The position numbers and the translations under genes are program-made. Of a DNA stretch of 64,000 nt, positions 51,441 through 60,121 are shown piece by piece (the first letter of the stretch is position 1; each line of letters begins with the position of its first letter). This DNA is from CAVSJJ01 sp963728395 (GTDB taxonomy: Bacteria; Actinomycetota; Actinomycetes; Actinomycetales; Dermatophilaceae). Location of the stretch: NCBI GenBank assembly GCA_963728395.1, contig CAVSJJ010000004.1:496001-560000 (forward strand), in the 5' to 3' direction. The notes under the pieces were generated by a model, which did not search any database, was not told the DNA's origin, and saw only the letters and a program-made list of their open reading frames with translations.

Positions 51441-52874
51441 TCAGCGGCGGCCCGTGCTGAAGGCCGCTGCGCTGTGGCCGCCTCCGCGGCGTCCGCCCTG
51501 GGCCGCTCCACCGCCTGGCGCGGCGCGGTCGGGACGCTTGGTCCTGGCTCGGCGCGCCGAGGCCGGCGCATCCGTCGGAGCGGGTTCGGAAGCGCCGGAA
51601 CGGCCCGAGCGGGCCTGCTGCCGCCTCGTCGGGCGGCCGCGCCGCCCGGACGTGGCCGATCTCTGCCCGGACGGAGGCCGAGCCTCGTCGGTCGGGAGCT
51701 GCTCGGAGAGCACGCGCTCGCCCGGCGCCAGCTCCAGGAGGACGGGGTGGTCGTCACGCGCGATCCGGGTGGTCGTCGGCACGATGCCGGCAGCCCTCGT
51801 CATGACGGTGACGTCCCGCACCTGTTCCGGCAATGCCAGCGTGACGACGGTGCCCGTGCCCCCGGCCCGGGCGGTGCGTCCGGACCGGTGGACGTATGCC
51901 TTGTGCTCGGTGGGCGGGTCGGCGTGAACGACGAGGCTCACGTCGTCGACGTGGATTCCCCGCGCCGCGATGTCGGTCGCGACCAGCGTCGATGCCCGGC
52001 CGGCGTGGAAGGCATCCAGGTTCCGGGTTCGCGCGTTCTGGCCGAGGTTGCCGTGGAGCTCGACGGTCGGCACCCCTCGGTTGTTGAGCTGGCGAGTCAG
52101 CGCCTTGGCTCCGTGCTTGGTGCGGGTGAACACGACGGTGCGGCCAGGCGCGCTGGCCAGGTCGACAAGGATGGCAAGCCGGTGCTCTCGCTCGACGTGG
52201 AGCACGTGGTGGGTCATCCCGTCCTCGGACGCCGAGCTCGCCGGGTCGACCTGGTGCGTGACCGGGTCGGTGAGGAACTGTCGCACGAGCTGATCCACCG
52301 CCCGGTCCAGGGTCGCGGAGAAGAACAGCCGCTGGCTGCGCCGAGGGGTCTGGGACAGGAGCCGACGCATGGCGGGAAGGAAGCCCAGGTCAGACATGTG
52401 GTCCGCCTCGTCGACGACGGTGACCTCGACATCGGCGAGGCTGCAGTGGCCCTGGCCGATGAGATCCTCGAGCCGCCCGGGCGTCGCCACGAGGATGTCG
52501 ACGCCGCGGCGGAGCGCGGTGACCTGCGGGTTCTGGCCGACGCCGCCGAAGACGGTCTGCGTGCGCAGGTTGGCCGCTGTCGCCAGTGGGGCCAGGGCCG
52601 CGTCGATCTGCCGCACCAGCTCGCGGGTCGGAGCCAGGATGAGCGCGCGGGGCGCCGTGGAGCGGGTGTGGGGACCGCCCGAGAGGCGCGCCACCACCGG
52701 CAGGAGGAAGGCATAGGTCTTGCCGGACCCGGTCCGCCCGCGCCCGAGGACGTCTCGGCCCGCGAACGCGTCGGGAAGGGTGGCGCTCTGGATGGGCGTC
52801 GGATCGTGGATGGCCAGGCGTGCCAGGACGTCGGTCAGGTACCCGGGCACACCCAGGTCGGAGAAGGATGACAA
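51441..52874 (-). CDS. DEAD-box RNA helicase
   Basis: A 477-residue RNA helicase. Q motif PTPIQSATLPDAFAGRD, Walker A GRTGSGKT near residue 50, DEAD in VTVVDEADHMSDLGF near residue 155, SAT motif LFFSATLDRA, and VATDIAARGIHVDDVSLVV with HRSGRTARAGGTGTVV in the second RecA domain. The C-terminal 90 residues are basic and disordered (RRGRPTRRQQARSG), typical of RNA-binding tails. It unwinds RNA in ribosome assembly or mRNA decay. The start is placed at TTG 52874, where homologues begin; an in-frame ATG at 52958 would add 28 residues. Confidence 0.9.
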   Translation of the reverse strand: MSSFSDLGVPGYLTDVLARLAIHDPTPIQSATLPDAFAGRDVLGRGRTGSGKTYAFLLPVVARLSGGPHTRSTAPRALILAPTRELVRQIDAALAPLATAANLRTQTVFGGVGQNPQVTALRRGVDILVATPGRLEDLIGQGHCSLADVEVTVVDEADHMSDLGFLPAMRRLLSQTPRRSQRLFFSATLDRAVDQLVRQFLTDPVTHQVDPASSASEDGMTHHVLHVEREHRLAILVDLASAPGRTVVFTRTKHGAKALTRQLNNRGVPTVELHGNLGQNARTRNLDAFHAGRASTLVATDIAARGIHVDDVSLVVHADPPTEHKAYVHRSGRTARAGGTGTVVTLALPEQVRDVTVMTRAAGIVPTTTRIARDDHPVLLELAPGERVLSEQLPTDEARPPSGQRSATSGRRGRPTRRQQARSGRSGASEPAPTDAPASARRARTKRPDRAAPGGGAAQGGRRGGGHSAAAFSTGRR

Positions 52875-53113
52875 GTGGAGTCGCAATCTGTGCTTGTGTC
52901 TCGCCGACGGCCAGGAGTCCGAGAGCCTCGGTCGACCGCACACGGAGCACCTTGTCACCGGCTACGACGTGCGCACAGCCCGCGGCGAAAACGACGAACT
53001 GTGCCTCTCACCCTACTCGAGGCCGGCGAAATACCCCGCATCCACGCATGTTTCTGCAACCAGACCCGCGCCGCCGTGGTGGTTGCCCGGCTTCAGGGCG
53101 CATACTGGCGGCA

Positions 53114-53335
53114 ATGGCAACCACGTCCGGCAACCGGCGCCCGCACCTCGCCAGCAGCCCGTTCCCGCCCTTCCCTGATCCGGTCATCGAGCAGTACGCC
53201 CTCGGCGACCGGGTGACCCACGACTCGTACGGGCTGGGCCGCGTCGTCCTCGTGGACGCCGGTTGGGTGACTGTCGACTTCCACACCCAGAAGGTTCGCA
53301 TCGCGACGCCCTTCCTCAAGATGACCAAGCTCTGA
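53114..53335 (+). CDS. Small KOW/CarD-like domain protein
   Basis: A 73-residue protein. The core YALGDRVTHDSYGLGRVVLV resembles the short tudor-like barrel found in CarD and at the end of UvrD helicases, then VDFHTQKVRIATPFLKMTKL. It could bind RNA polymerase or nucleic acid; that is inference. The upstream TACTGG five bases before the ATG suggests a leaderless transcript. It is divergent from the helicase. Confidence 0.72.
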   Translation: MATTSGNRRPHLASSPFPPFPDPVIEQYALGDRVTHDSYGLGRVVLVDAGWVTVDFHTQKVRIATPFLKMTKL

Positions 53336-53388
53336 CTGCGCCCCGGGAGGACCGGGTCACGCGATGGGCGACCAAGAGGCGCCGAGCG

Positions 53389-53394
53389 TAGGAT
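53389..53394 (+). promoter_or_regulatory. Possible -10 element of the desaturase gene
   Basis: TAGGAT 55 bases before the desaturase ATG in a 113-base intergenic gap. Weak, pattern-based. Confidence 0.3.
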
Positions 53395-53448
53395 GAGACA
53401 TCAGGCTGCCCGTGGGACCGGTGGCGACAGCGACGACCGGAGTCCCCC

Positions 53449-54504
53449 ATGACCGCCTCCTCCTCGACAACCACGTCGACCACCCCAACCGCCGGACTCT
53501 ACGGAACCGCGCTGGCGAGAGTGCGGGCCGCAGGACTGCTGCGGCCGCGCCCATGGCCGCACGTCGCCCTGGCGATCGTGAACCTCGTGCTGCTGGGAGG
53601 CGTCGTCGCCTCCCTGATGGCGTGGGGCGGACGCTGGCCGGTGACCGTCGCCGGCGCGACCGTCCTCGCGGTCGTCTCCACACAGTTCGGTTTCCTCGGC
53701 CACGACGCGGCGCACCGCCAGGTGACGCGCCGTCGCGCGGCCTGCACGGCCCTCGGCCTCCTGCACGCCAACCTGTTGTGCGGCCTGAGCTATGGGTGGT
53801 GGATCGACAAGCACAACGCCCACCACGCCCGGCCCAACGACCTCGAGGCAGACCCGGACGTGCGCCCCGGTGCCATCGTCTTCGACAGTGGGCACGCGTC
53901 GACGCTCACGGGCTGGCGACACCTTGTCACCCGGTACCAGGCCTGGCTGTTCTTCCCGCTTCTGCTCCTCGAGGCCGCCAACCTCTACGTCGCAGGTGTC
54001 CGCGCGCTCGTCGGGCCGGGCCTGCGCCATCGCGCCACGGAGCTCGCGCTCATCGCCGTGCATTCCGGGCTCTACCTGTGGCTCTTGGTGTCCACCTTGC
54101 CGTGGGTCCAGGCCGCCGCGTTCGTGGCCATCCACCAGGGGCTTCGTGGGCTCTACCTGGGTCTGTCGTTCGCCCCGAACCACAAGGGGATGCCGGTCCT
54201 GCGGCCCGAGGAGGGCGCGGACCCGTTCCTGCGTCAGGTGCTGACCTCCCGCAACATCCGAGGAGGGCCCGTCGTCTCACTCGCGCTCGGCGGCCTGAAT
54301 CATCAGATCGAACACCACCTCTTCCCCAGCATGCCCCGAGCCAACCTCGGTCGGGCACGGCCGATCGTCAGGTCGTTGTGCGATGCCAACGCGGTGCCGT
54401 ACATCGAGGCGAACGCCGGCGCGTCATACGCCCAGGTCATTCGGCATCTGAACGCCGTCGGCGCCGCGGCCGGCCGGCAGCAACCTGGCGGAAACGATTC
54501 GTGA
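53449..54504 (+). CDS. Membrane fatty-acid desaturase
   Basis: A 351-residue membrane desaturase. The three histidine boxes that bind the di-iron centre are HDAAH near residue 84, HNAHH near residue 120 and QIEHH near residue 285; the Q in the third box is typical of front-end (Delta-5/Delta-6-like) desaturases. Four hydrophobic segments are visible. It inserts a double bond in acyl chains, possibly for membrane fluidity. A cytochrome b5 domain is absent, as in other actinobacterial desaturases. Confidence 0.88.
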   Translation: MTASSSTTTSTTPTAGLYGTALARVRAAGLLRPRPWPHVALAIVNLVLLGGVVASLMAWGGRWPVTVAGATVLAVVSTQFGFLGHDAAHRQVTRRRAACTALGLLHANLLCGLSYGWWIDKHNAHHARPNDLEADPDVRPGAIVFDSGHASTLTGWRHLVTRYQAWLFFPLLLLEAANLYVAGVRALVGPGLRHRATELALIAVHSGLYLWLLVSTLPWVQAAAFVAIHQGLRGLYLGLSFAPNHKGMPVLRPEEGADPFLRQVLTSRNIRGGPVVSLALGGLNHQIEHHLFPSMPRANLGRARPIVRSLCDANAVPYIEANAGASYAQVIRHLNAVGAAAGRQQPGGNDS

Positions 54505-54802
54505 GACAGCCAGCGGGGAACAATGGCGGGCCGTCGTGCCGGCGGGCCATCGCGGCGTGAAGCCCGCATTCGGGACCGGTCGAGGCCAGCGATTCGGCCG
54601 CCCCTCCGACTCCCGTGATCAAGGAGTGCCGGAAAGGGGGGCCTTGCCATCCCAACTGCTGTTGAATCAGGACAACCACAAGAACTGTAGCCCACATCGT
54701 GCAGGGCCGGACCCGATGTCGCCCGAGGTCAGCCGGCCCCCGCGGTCTCGTGGAGCGACCTCCGGCATTGGAGGGGCCCTCGGGGCCGGCGGGTAGTCTC
54801 GG

Positions 54803-55183
54803 GTGGTGATGCGTCGCCTGCTCGTCCTCGAACTGTTCTCGGGTCCGGCGTGGCGAGATGCCTCCGACATGGTCGGACACGTACCGCCGGGCGAGGCAGG
54901 AGGGTGGCTCACGATTGGGCCGGACGCCGTTCGGGTGATGAACGCCCACCCTACCGGCGGCAGCCAGGAGCTGCGGGATCGGGAGCATGGTGGCCCGTCC
55001 TTCTCCTGCCGGGTCATGCACACCACCGCGGGAACTGACCGGCCGACGGTCCACACTGTTGCGGTCGGGCGCGCCGACTTGTACGAGGAGGTCCTCGTCA
55101 GCGTCGGGTTCCGCTCGGAACGGCCCGACGGCATCGAGCTGCAGCGGGACGAGTCGGGAATCTACTGGGGGTACTACGTCTGA
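54803..55183 (+). CDS. Hypothetical protein
   Basis: A 126-residue protein of unknown function, rich in charged and aromatic residues (RADLYEEVLVSVGFRSERP and QRDESGIYWGYYV at the end). No family recognised and no signal peptide. The start is GTG or the ATG two codons later; TAGTCT lies six bases upstream, suggesting a leaderless promoter. The 298 bases before it hold no gene I can support. Confidence 0.55.
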   Translation: MVMRRLLVLELFSGPAWRDASDMVGHVPPGEAGGWLTIGPDAVRVMNAHPTGGSQELRDREHGGPSFSCRVMHTTAGTDRPTVHTVAVGRADLYEEVLVSVGFRSERPDGIELQRDESGIYWGYYV

Positions 55184-55351
55184 AGTACCCCGATGCGTCG
55201 TCGGCCGTCCGCGACGTCGGGTCGCCGCCTCGTCCACCGCTTATCCATTCACACCCGACTAGGCGCCTGCGCTTGCTGTTAGCGTGAGCGAACGATACCG
55301 GCCGCGAAATGCCGTGGCCCGCACCACGGACCCGTCCAGGACAGGAGTGCG

Positions 55352-56359
55352 ATGGCTGACGACTCGGCCCGGATGGTGGTCGGCGTGGGTGTCGGACTGA
55401 GCAACGAAGACGCGCGGCTCATGACGAAGGTAGCGCGCCTCTACCACGAGCAAGGGGTACGCCAGCCGGAGATCGCCGACCGACTGAATATCTCCCAGCC
55501 CCGGGTGTCGCGCCTGCTGAAGAGGGCCGTCGAAACCGGGATCGTCAGAACGACCGTCATCTCACCACCCGGCGTCTTCGGCGAACTCGAGAGTGAGATC
55601 GAGCGTGCCTACGACGTCCGGGAGGTCGTGGTTGTCGACACCGGTGACGAGGACAACGAGGTCGCGCTGACGCCGTCCCTCGGGGCGGCCGCAGCTCACT
55701 ATCTGGAGACGTCGCTCCTCGGTGGGGAGCGAATTGGCGTCTCGTCCTGGAGCTCCGCGCTGCTGGCGACGATCGACTCGATGCAACCACGGCATACCCA
55801 CCACTGCGACTCCGTCGTGCAGGTTCTCGGCGGACTCGGAGCCCCGTCAGCCCAGACGCGGGCCACTCACCTTGTCAGCCGCCTCGTGGCCCTGACCGGC
55901 GCGACGCCGTTGTACCTCCAAGCGCCGGGGCTCGTCGCGTCAAGCACCGTCCGCCGCGCTCTGATGAAGGACGCGTCCATCGCCGTCGCCGTTGACGCCT
56001 TCGCAGGGCTCACGGTGCTCCTGGTCGGCATTGGCAGCCTCATGCCCTCCCAACTACTTCGGGCCAGCGGGAACGCCATCGGCGATGAGGACGAGAAGCG
56101 TCTGCGCCAGCAAGACGCCGTGGGTGACGTGTGCATGCGGTTCTTCGATGCCCAAGGCAGAGCGCTGAAGAGTCACCTCGATGATCGCGTGGTGGGCATC
56201 GACTCAAAGACCCTTCGCAACATTCCTCGCCGAGTCGGGGTGGCGGGAGGTTCACGCAAGCACGAGGCGATCCGCGGGGCCTTGCTGGGCGGTTGGATCA
56301 ACGTGCTGGTGACCGACCTGAGCACGGCTACGTATCTTGCGGGTGCGGCACCGGAGTAG
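55352..56359 (+). CDS. SorC/DeoR-type sugar-binding transcriptional regulator
   Basis: A 335-residue regulator with an N-terminal HTH (GVRQPEIADRLNISQPRVSRLLKRA near residue 40) and a SorC-type effector-binding domain (EVVVVDTGDEDNEVALTPSLGAAAAHYL near residue 95; ERIGVSSWSSAL). Such proteins bind phosphorylated sugars or sugar acids. AGGAG lies four bases before the ATG. It opens the catabolic cluster and probably controls the kinase-isomerase-transketolase genes. Confidence 0.88.
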   Translation: MADDSARMVVGVGVGLSNEDARLMTKVARLYHEQGVRQPEIADRLNISQPRVSRLLKRAVETGIVRTTVISPPGVFGELESEIERAYDVREVVVVDTGDEDNEVALTPSLGAAAAHYLETSLLGGERIGVSSWSSALLATIDSMQPRHTHHCDSVVQVLGGLGAPSAQTRATHLVSRLVALTGATPLYLQAPGLVASSTVRRALMKDASIAVAVDAFAGLTVLLVGIGSLMPSQLLRASGNAIGDEDEKRLRQQDAVGDVCMRFFDAQGRALKSHLDDRVVGIDSKTLRNIPRRVGVAGGSRKHEAIRGALLGGWINVLVTDLSTATYLAGAAPE

Positions 56360-56682
56360 CCCGGCAGCGCTGCCCTCAGACCCCGCACCTGCCGGGGGCA
56401 ACGGCGTGTGGGCCGTCGAACGGTGGCCGTGATGCCGCCGGCCCTGATGGAGTTCACAACGCCCGGGATACCGTCGAAGCCGACGACGATGACGTTCTCC
56501 TTGTTCGCCGACGTGAGCGCGGCATGCGCACCCGGGGCCATCGTGCTCACCTCTTGGCGCGGCCCTGGCGCGCCCTTCGTGCGCTCAGCGATGGAGGAGG
56601 TGATTGACACCCGCCTCATCTCGACCCTACGCTCGCCATTAGTTTCATTCACTCTGGAATGGCTATTCGACGAGGAGTCGGT
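56360..56682. other. 323-base region with sugar-binding protein remnant
   Basis: Between the regulator and the kinase. It holds no intact gene. The minus strand encodes a short remnant described separately, and the right end must hold the kinase promoter. Confidence 0.5.
56419..56541 (-). pseudogene. Fragment of a ribose-type periplasmic sugar-binding protein
   Basis: About 41 residues on the minus strand read MAPGAHAALTSANKENVIVV, then GFDGIPGVVNSIRAGGITAT. This matches the conserved C-terminal segment of RbsB-type binding proteins (…MAxGAxxAL…VVGFDGIPxxxxAIxxGxxTATV). No continuation is found on either side, so it is a relic of a lost ABC binding protein in this sugar island. Confidence 0.55.
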
Positions 56683-58203
56683 GTGGCTGGGATCCGACGT
56701 TCGCCCGCCGGCTCTCTCCTGCTCGCCATCGACCAGGGCACCACGAACACAAGGGCGGCACTTGTCGAGCCCCAATCGGGCCGGGCCGCAGTGAGGGCCT
56801 CGCGTCCGGTCGGGATCGCCTTTCCGAGGCCGGGGCATGTGGAGCAAGACGCGGCGCAGATCTGGTCGGCCACGCTCGACGCCATCGAGGACTGCCTTTC
56901 GGCCCTTCCAGCGGCTGATGTTGCCGGCATCACCATCTCCAGCCAACGCGAGTCCGTGGTCTGCTGGCATCGCCGCACGGGGCGCCCGCTCGGACCGGTT
57001 CTGGGTTGGCAGGACGCTCGGACGGCTCCCCGCTGCGAGCAGATCATCGGGGCTGACCCAGAGGCAGCGACGCTGGTCGAAGGACTCACCGGCCTCTCCC
57101 TCGATCCCATGTTCTCCGCTCCGAAGATGGCCGCCTCGATCGAGTCCGCCGTATCCGCCGGCGTGGCCGTCGAGGATGTGATTGTCGGCACGATGGACTC
57201 CTGGCTCCTGTGGAACCTGACCGGACGTCACGTGACCGAGTTGGGCAACGCGTCGCGAACCCTGTTGCTCAGTCTCGAGAGCCTCGAGTGGCACGACGGC
57301 CTGTTGGACCTGTTCGGCATCCCGCGCCACACTCTGCCGAGCCTGCTGCCGTCCGATGGTTCGTTCGGTACCACTCGGCGATGGGGACAGCTCCCGAGCG
57401 GGGTCCCGGTGCTGGCTGTCCTGGCGGACTCCCACTCTGCGATGTACCACCATGGATGCACCCAGCCAGGGACGGGGAAGGCCACCTATGGGACGGGTTC
57501 ATCGGTCATGACTCCGACGCATGACCATCGGGCCCGACCTCCTGGGATCGCAACCAGCATTGCCTGGCACATAGGCGGAACGGCCACCTTCGCCCGGGAG
57601 GGCAACATACTGGCCAGCGGCTCGGCGCTGGATTGGATGGCTCAACTCCTGGGGAAGCCGGACGGCGTAGCGGGCGGCGCCTTCCTGACAGAGCTGGCTG
57701 CTGGCGTCGACGACAGCAATGCCACCTACCTCGTTCCGGCGTTCACGGGGTTGGGATCGCCGTACTGGGACCGCCAAGCGATCGGTCTCGTGGCGGGCGT
57801 CAACGGCGCGACCTCACGGGAGCACCTCGCCCGGGCCGCGCTGGACGCGGTTGCGCATCAAGTCACGGACGTGGTTGAGGCGATCGAAGCCGATGGGCTG
57901 GCCACCATCGAGGTCCTCATGGCCGACGGGGGCGCCACCGCTTCGTCGACTCTCATGCAGATCCAGTCGACCCTGTTGAGGCGCCCTGTGCAGGTCAGCG
58001 ACAACCAGGACGCCTCCCTCCTCGGCGCGGCTCGTCTGGCGGCGTGCGGCCTGGGATGCGCCCCGGCCGCCACCGGGCCGGGCCGGCGGTTCGCCCCGAC
58101 GACGATCGATCCACTGCCCCAACGCCAGGGATGGACCGACGCCGTCGCTCGCGCCCGCGGGGTCTCCGTGCGCCACCACGACCGTGGCACCGACCTTTCA
58201 TGA
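56683..58203 (+). CDS. FGGY-family carbohydrate kinase
   Basis: A 506-residue sugar kinase of the FGGY (glycerol/xylulose kinase) family. ATP/sugar motifs: LLLAIDQGTTNTRAALVEP near residue 10, SSQRESVVCW and GPVLGWQDART near residue 90, TYGTGSSVMTPTH near residue 269 and MADGGATASSTLMQIQSTLL near residue 412. The GTG at 56683 has GAGGAG five bases upstream; an ATG at 56659 would add eight residues. In the context of a split transketolase and an isomerase, an apulose-type kinase is plausible; glycerol or xylulose kinase activity cannot be excluded. Confidence 0.88.
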   Translation: MAGIRRSPAGSLLLAIDQGTTNTRAALVEPQSGRAAVRASRPVGIAFPRPGHVEQDAAQIWSATLDAIEDCLSALPAADVAGITISSQRESVVCWHRRTGRPLGPVLGWQDARTAPRCEQIIGADPEAATLVEGLTGLSLDPMFSAPKMAASIESAVSAGVAVEDVIVGTMDSWLLWNLTGRHVTELGNASRTLLLSLESLEWHDGLLDLFGIPRHTLPSLLPSDGSFGTTRRWGQLPSGVPVLAVLADSHSAMYHHGCTQPGTGKATYGTGSSVMTPTHDHRARPPGIATSIAWHIGGTATFAREGNILASGSALDWMAQLLGKPDGVAGGAFLTELAAGVDDSNATYLVPAFTGLGSPYWDRQAIGLVAGVNGATSREHLARAALDAVAHQVTDVVEAIEADGLATIEVLMADGGATASSTLMQIQSTLLRRPVQVSDNQDASLLGAARLAACGLGCAPAATGPGRRFAPTTIDPLPQRQGWTDAVARARGVSVRHHDRGTDLS

Positions 58204-58220
58204 AGTAGAGAGGAACAACA

Positions 58221-59213
58221 ATGACTGACTACCCGCCGTTCGGGGCCGGGCTGTGGCACTTCGCCTCCTACCTCGACCGCTACGCCACCGATGGGTACGC
58301 CCCGCCGGTCACCACGCTGGAGCAGATCGACCGGGCCGGCGAGGTCGGCGACCTCTCCTACGTCGACGTCCCGTACCCCTTCACCGACGGGGTCACCATC
58401 GACGAGGTCAAGGAGGCCCTCGCCTCGAACGGCCTGCAGGCCATCGGTGTGACGCCCGAGATCTACATGCGGCGCTTCTCCAGGGGGGCATTCACCAATC
58501 CTGACGCCGATGTCCGGGCGGCCGCCCTCGCCGCGCTCAACGAGGCCGCCGACGTCGTGCGTGCCCTCGGCGCCCGCTACCTGAAGGTGTGGCCGGGCCA
58601 GGACGGGTGGGACTACCCCTTCCAGGTCGACCATGGCGAGCAGTGGCGCCTTGCCGTCGACGGCATGCGTGAACTGGCCGAGGCCAACCCCGACATCCAG
58701 ATTGTCATCGAGTACAAGCCGCGAGAGCCACGCAACAAGATGTTCTGGGACTCGGCAGCCAAGACGGCTCTCGGGATCAAGGCCATGGGGGTCGACAACG
58801 TCGGGGTTCTGCTCGACTTCGGGCACGCCCTCTTCGGCGGCGAGTCGCCGGCCGCCGCCGCCCAGCTGCTCATCGACCACGGCTTGCTGTGGGCGATGGA
58901 CGTGAACGACAACCTCCGCAGCTGGGACGACGACATGGTCGTTGGCACCGTGCACCCGGTCGAGGTGTTCGAGTACTTCTACACCCTCAGGGCCAACGGG
59001 TGGGAGGGCGTCTGGCAGCTCGACCAGTTCCCGTTCCGGGAGGACACCGTCGAGGCAGCCCGGCTCTCGATCCGGTTCCTCAAGGCGATCTACCGCGCCC
59101 TCGACACCCTCGACATCGAGGCGCTGCGCGAGGCTCAGCACCGGCAGGACGCCTTGGCCGCTCAGCGGCTGGTGCAGGACGCCTTGTTCACCTGCATGAA
59201 GGAGGAAGCATGA
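58221..59213 (+). CDS. TIM-barrel sugar isomerase/epimerase (xylose isomerase-like)
   Basis: A 330-residue xylose-isomerase-like TIM barrel. Candidate metal ligands are Glu in IVIEYKPREPRN near residue 157, Asp/His in VGVLLDFGHALFGG near residue 197, Asp in WAMDVNDN near residue 224 and Asp in WQLDQFPFRED near residue 266. It starts 18 bases after the kinase stop. Enzymes of this fold isomerise or epimerise aldoses and ketoses; D-apiose isomerase belongs here. The stop overlaps the transketolase N-subunit (ATGA). Confidence 0.85.
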   Translation: MTDYPPFGAGLWHFASYLDRYATDGYAPPVTTLEQIDRAGEVGDLSYVDVPYPFTDGVTIDEVKEALASNGLQAIGVTPEIYMRRFSRGAFTNPDADVRAAALAALNEAADVVRALGARYLKVWPGQDGWDYPFQVDHGEQWRLAVDGMRELAEANPDIQIVIEYKPREPRNKMFWDSAAKTALGIKAMGVDNVGVLLDFGHALFGGESPAAAAQLLIDHGLLWAMDVNDNLRSWDDDMVVGTVHPVEVFEYFYTLRANGWEGVWQLDQFPFREDTVEAARLSIRFLKAIYRALDTLDIEALREAQHRQDALAAQRLVQDALFTCMKEEA

Positions 59214-60121
59214 CCGAGGACTTGGTCCCCCAGGTCGACCCGAGCGCTGTGCCGGCCGAAGACCTGACGGTACTGGGCCGCGTCCACGACGGCGCCACTC
59301 GCGACGAGGCGATCCTTCACCTTCGCGAGGCCGCGCGACTGGTGCGGCGCCGCGACATCCAGATGGTCCGTGCCGCGGGCCTCGGACACGTGGGGGGCGA
59401 GTTCTCCGTCATCGACATCCTCGTGACGATCTACCTTCACGCCCTCAACATGTCTCCCGACCAGTTGGACGACCCCGACCGCGACCGCTTCATCCTGTCC
59501 AAGGGCCATGCCGCGGCCGCCCTCTACACCACGCTGGCGATGGCGGGCCTGCTCCCGCCGGAACAACTCAGGACGTTCATGCAGCCGATGTCGCAGCTCA
59601 ACGGCCATCCAGCGAAGACGAAGATCGCCGCCGTCGAGGCCAGCACGGGACCGCTCGGACACGGACTACCCATCGCCGTCGGAACCGCATTCGCCGGAAA
59701 CCTCGACTCCTCCTCTCGGCGCACCTTCGTGGTCGTGGGCGATGGTGAACTCCAGGAGGGGTCCAACTGGGAGGCCTTGATGACCGCTGGGAACCACCGG
59801 CTGTCGCATCTGTGCGTCGTCGTCGACCGCAACCGGCTCCAGCAGGGCGCGCGGGTCTCCGACACCAACGACCTCGAACCGCTCGCCGACAAGCTGTCTG
59901 CCTTCGGTTTCGAGGTCGTCGAGGTCGATGGTCACGACCACGGCGCACTTGTCGATGCCTTCGAGGCAGTGCCCGCACCCTCCGGACGCCCGACCGCCGT
60001 CGTCGCCCACACCAAGAAGGGCCACCCGATCTCCTTCATGTCCGACAATGTCGCCTGGCACCACAAGGTCCCCTCCACCGACCAGGTCGAACAGGCACTC
60101 GCTGAACTGGAGGCATCATGA
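59210..60121 (+). CDS. Transketolase, N-terminal (TPP-binding) subunit
   Basis: A 303-residue thiamine-diphosphate-binding half of a two-subunit transketolase. GLGHVGGEFSVIDILVTIYLHALN near residue 58, SKGHAAAALYTTL near residue 95 and the TPP motif GDGELQEGSNWEALMTAGNHR near residue 176 with VVDRNRLQQ. Two-gene transketolases occur in special sugar pathways such as apulose-4-phosphate cleavage. AGGAGG lies four bases before the ATG. It overlaps the C-subunit by four bases. Confidence 0.93.
   Translation: MTEDLVPQVDPSAVPAEDLTVLGRVHDGATRDEAILHLREAARLVRRRDIQMVRAAGLGHVGGEFSVIDILVTIYLHALNMSPDQLDDPDRDRFILSKGHAAAALYTTLAMAGLLPPEQLRTFMQPMSQLNGHPAKTKIAAVEASTGPLGHGLPIAVGTAFAGNLDSSSRRTFVVVGDGELQEGSNWEALMTAGNHRLSHLCVVVDRNRLQQGARVSDTNDLEPLADKLSAFGFEVVEVDGHDHGALVDAFEAVPAPSGRPTAVVAHTKKGHPISFMSDNVAWHHKVPSTDQVEQALAELEAS

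Noticed and set aside
54505..54802. Possible transposase relic on the minus strand before the hypothetical gene
   Set aside because: The frame with TMWATVLVVVLIQQQ has no transposase motif or inverted repeats.
56173..57453. 426-residue minus-strand frame across the kinase start
   Set aside because: Only the 41-residue sugar-binding-protein piece is meaningful; the remainder is antisense to real genes.
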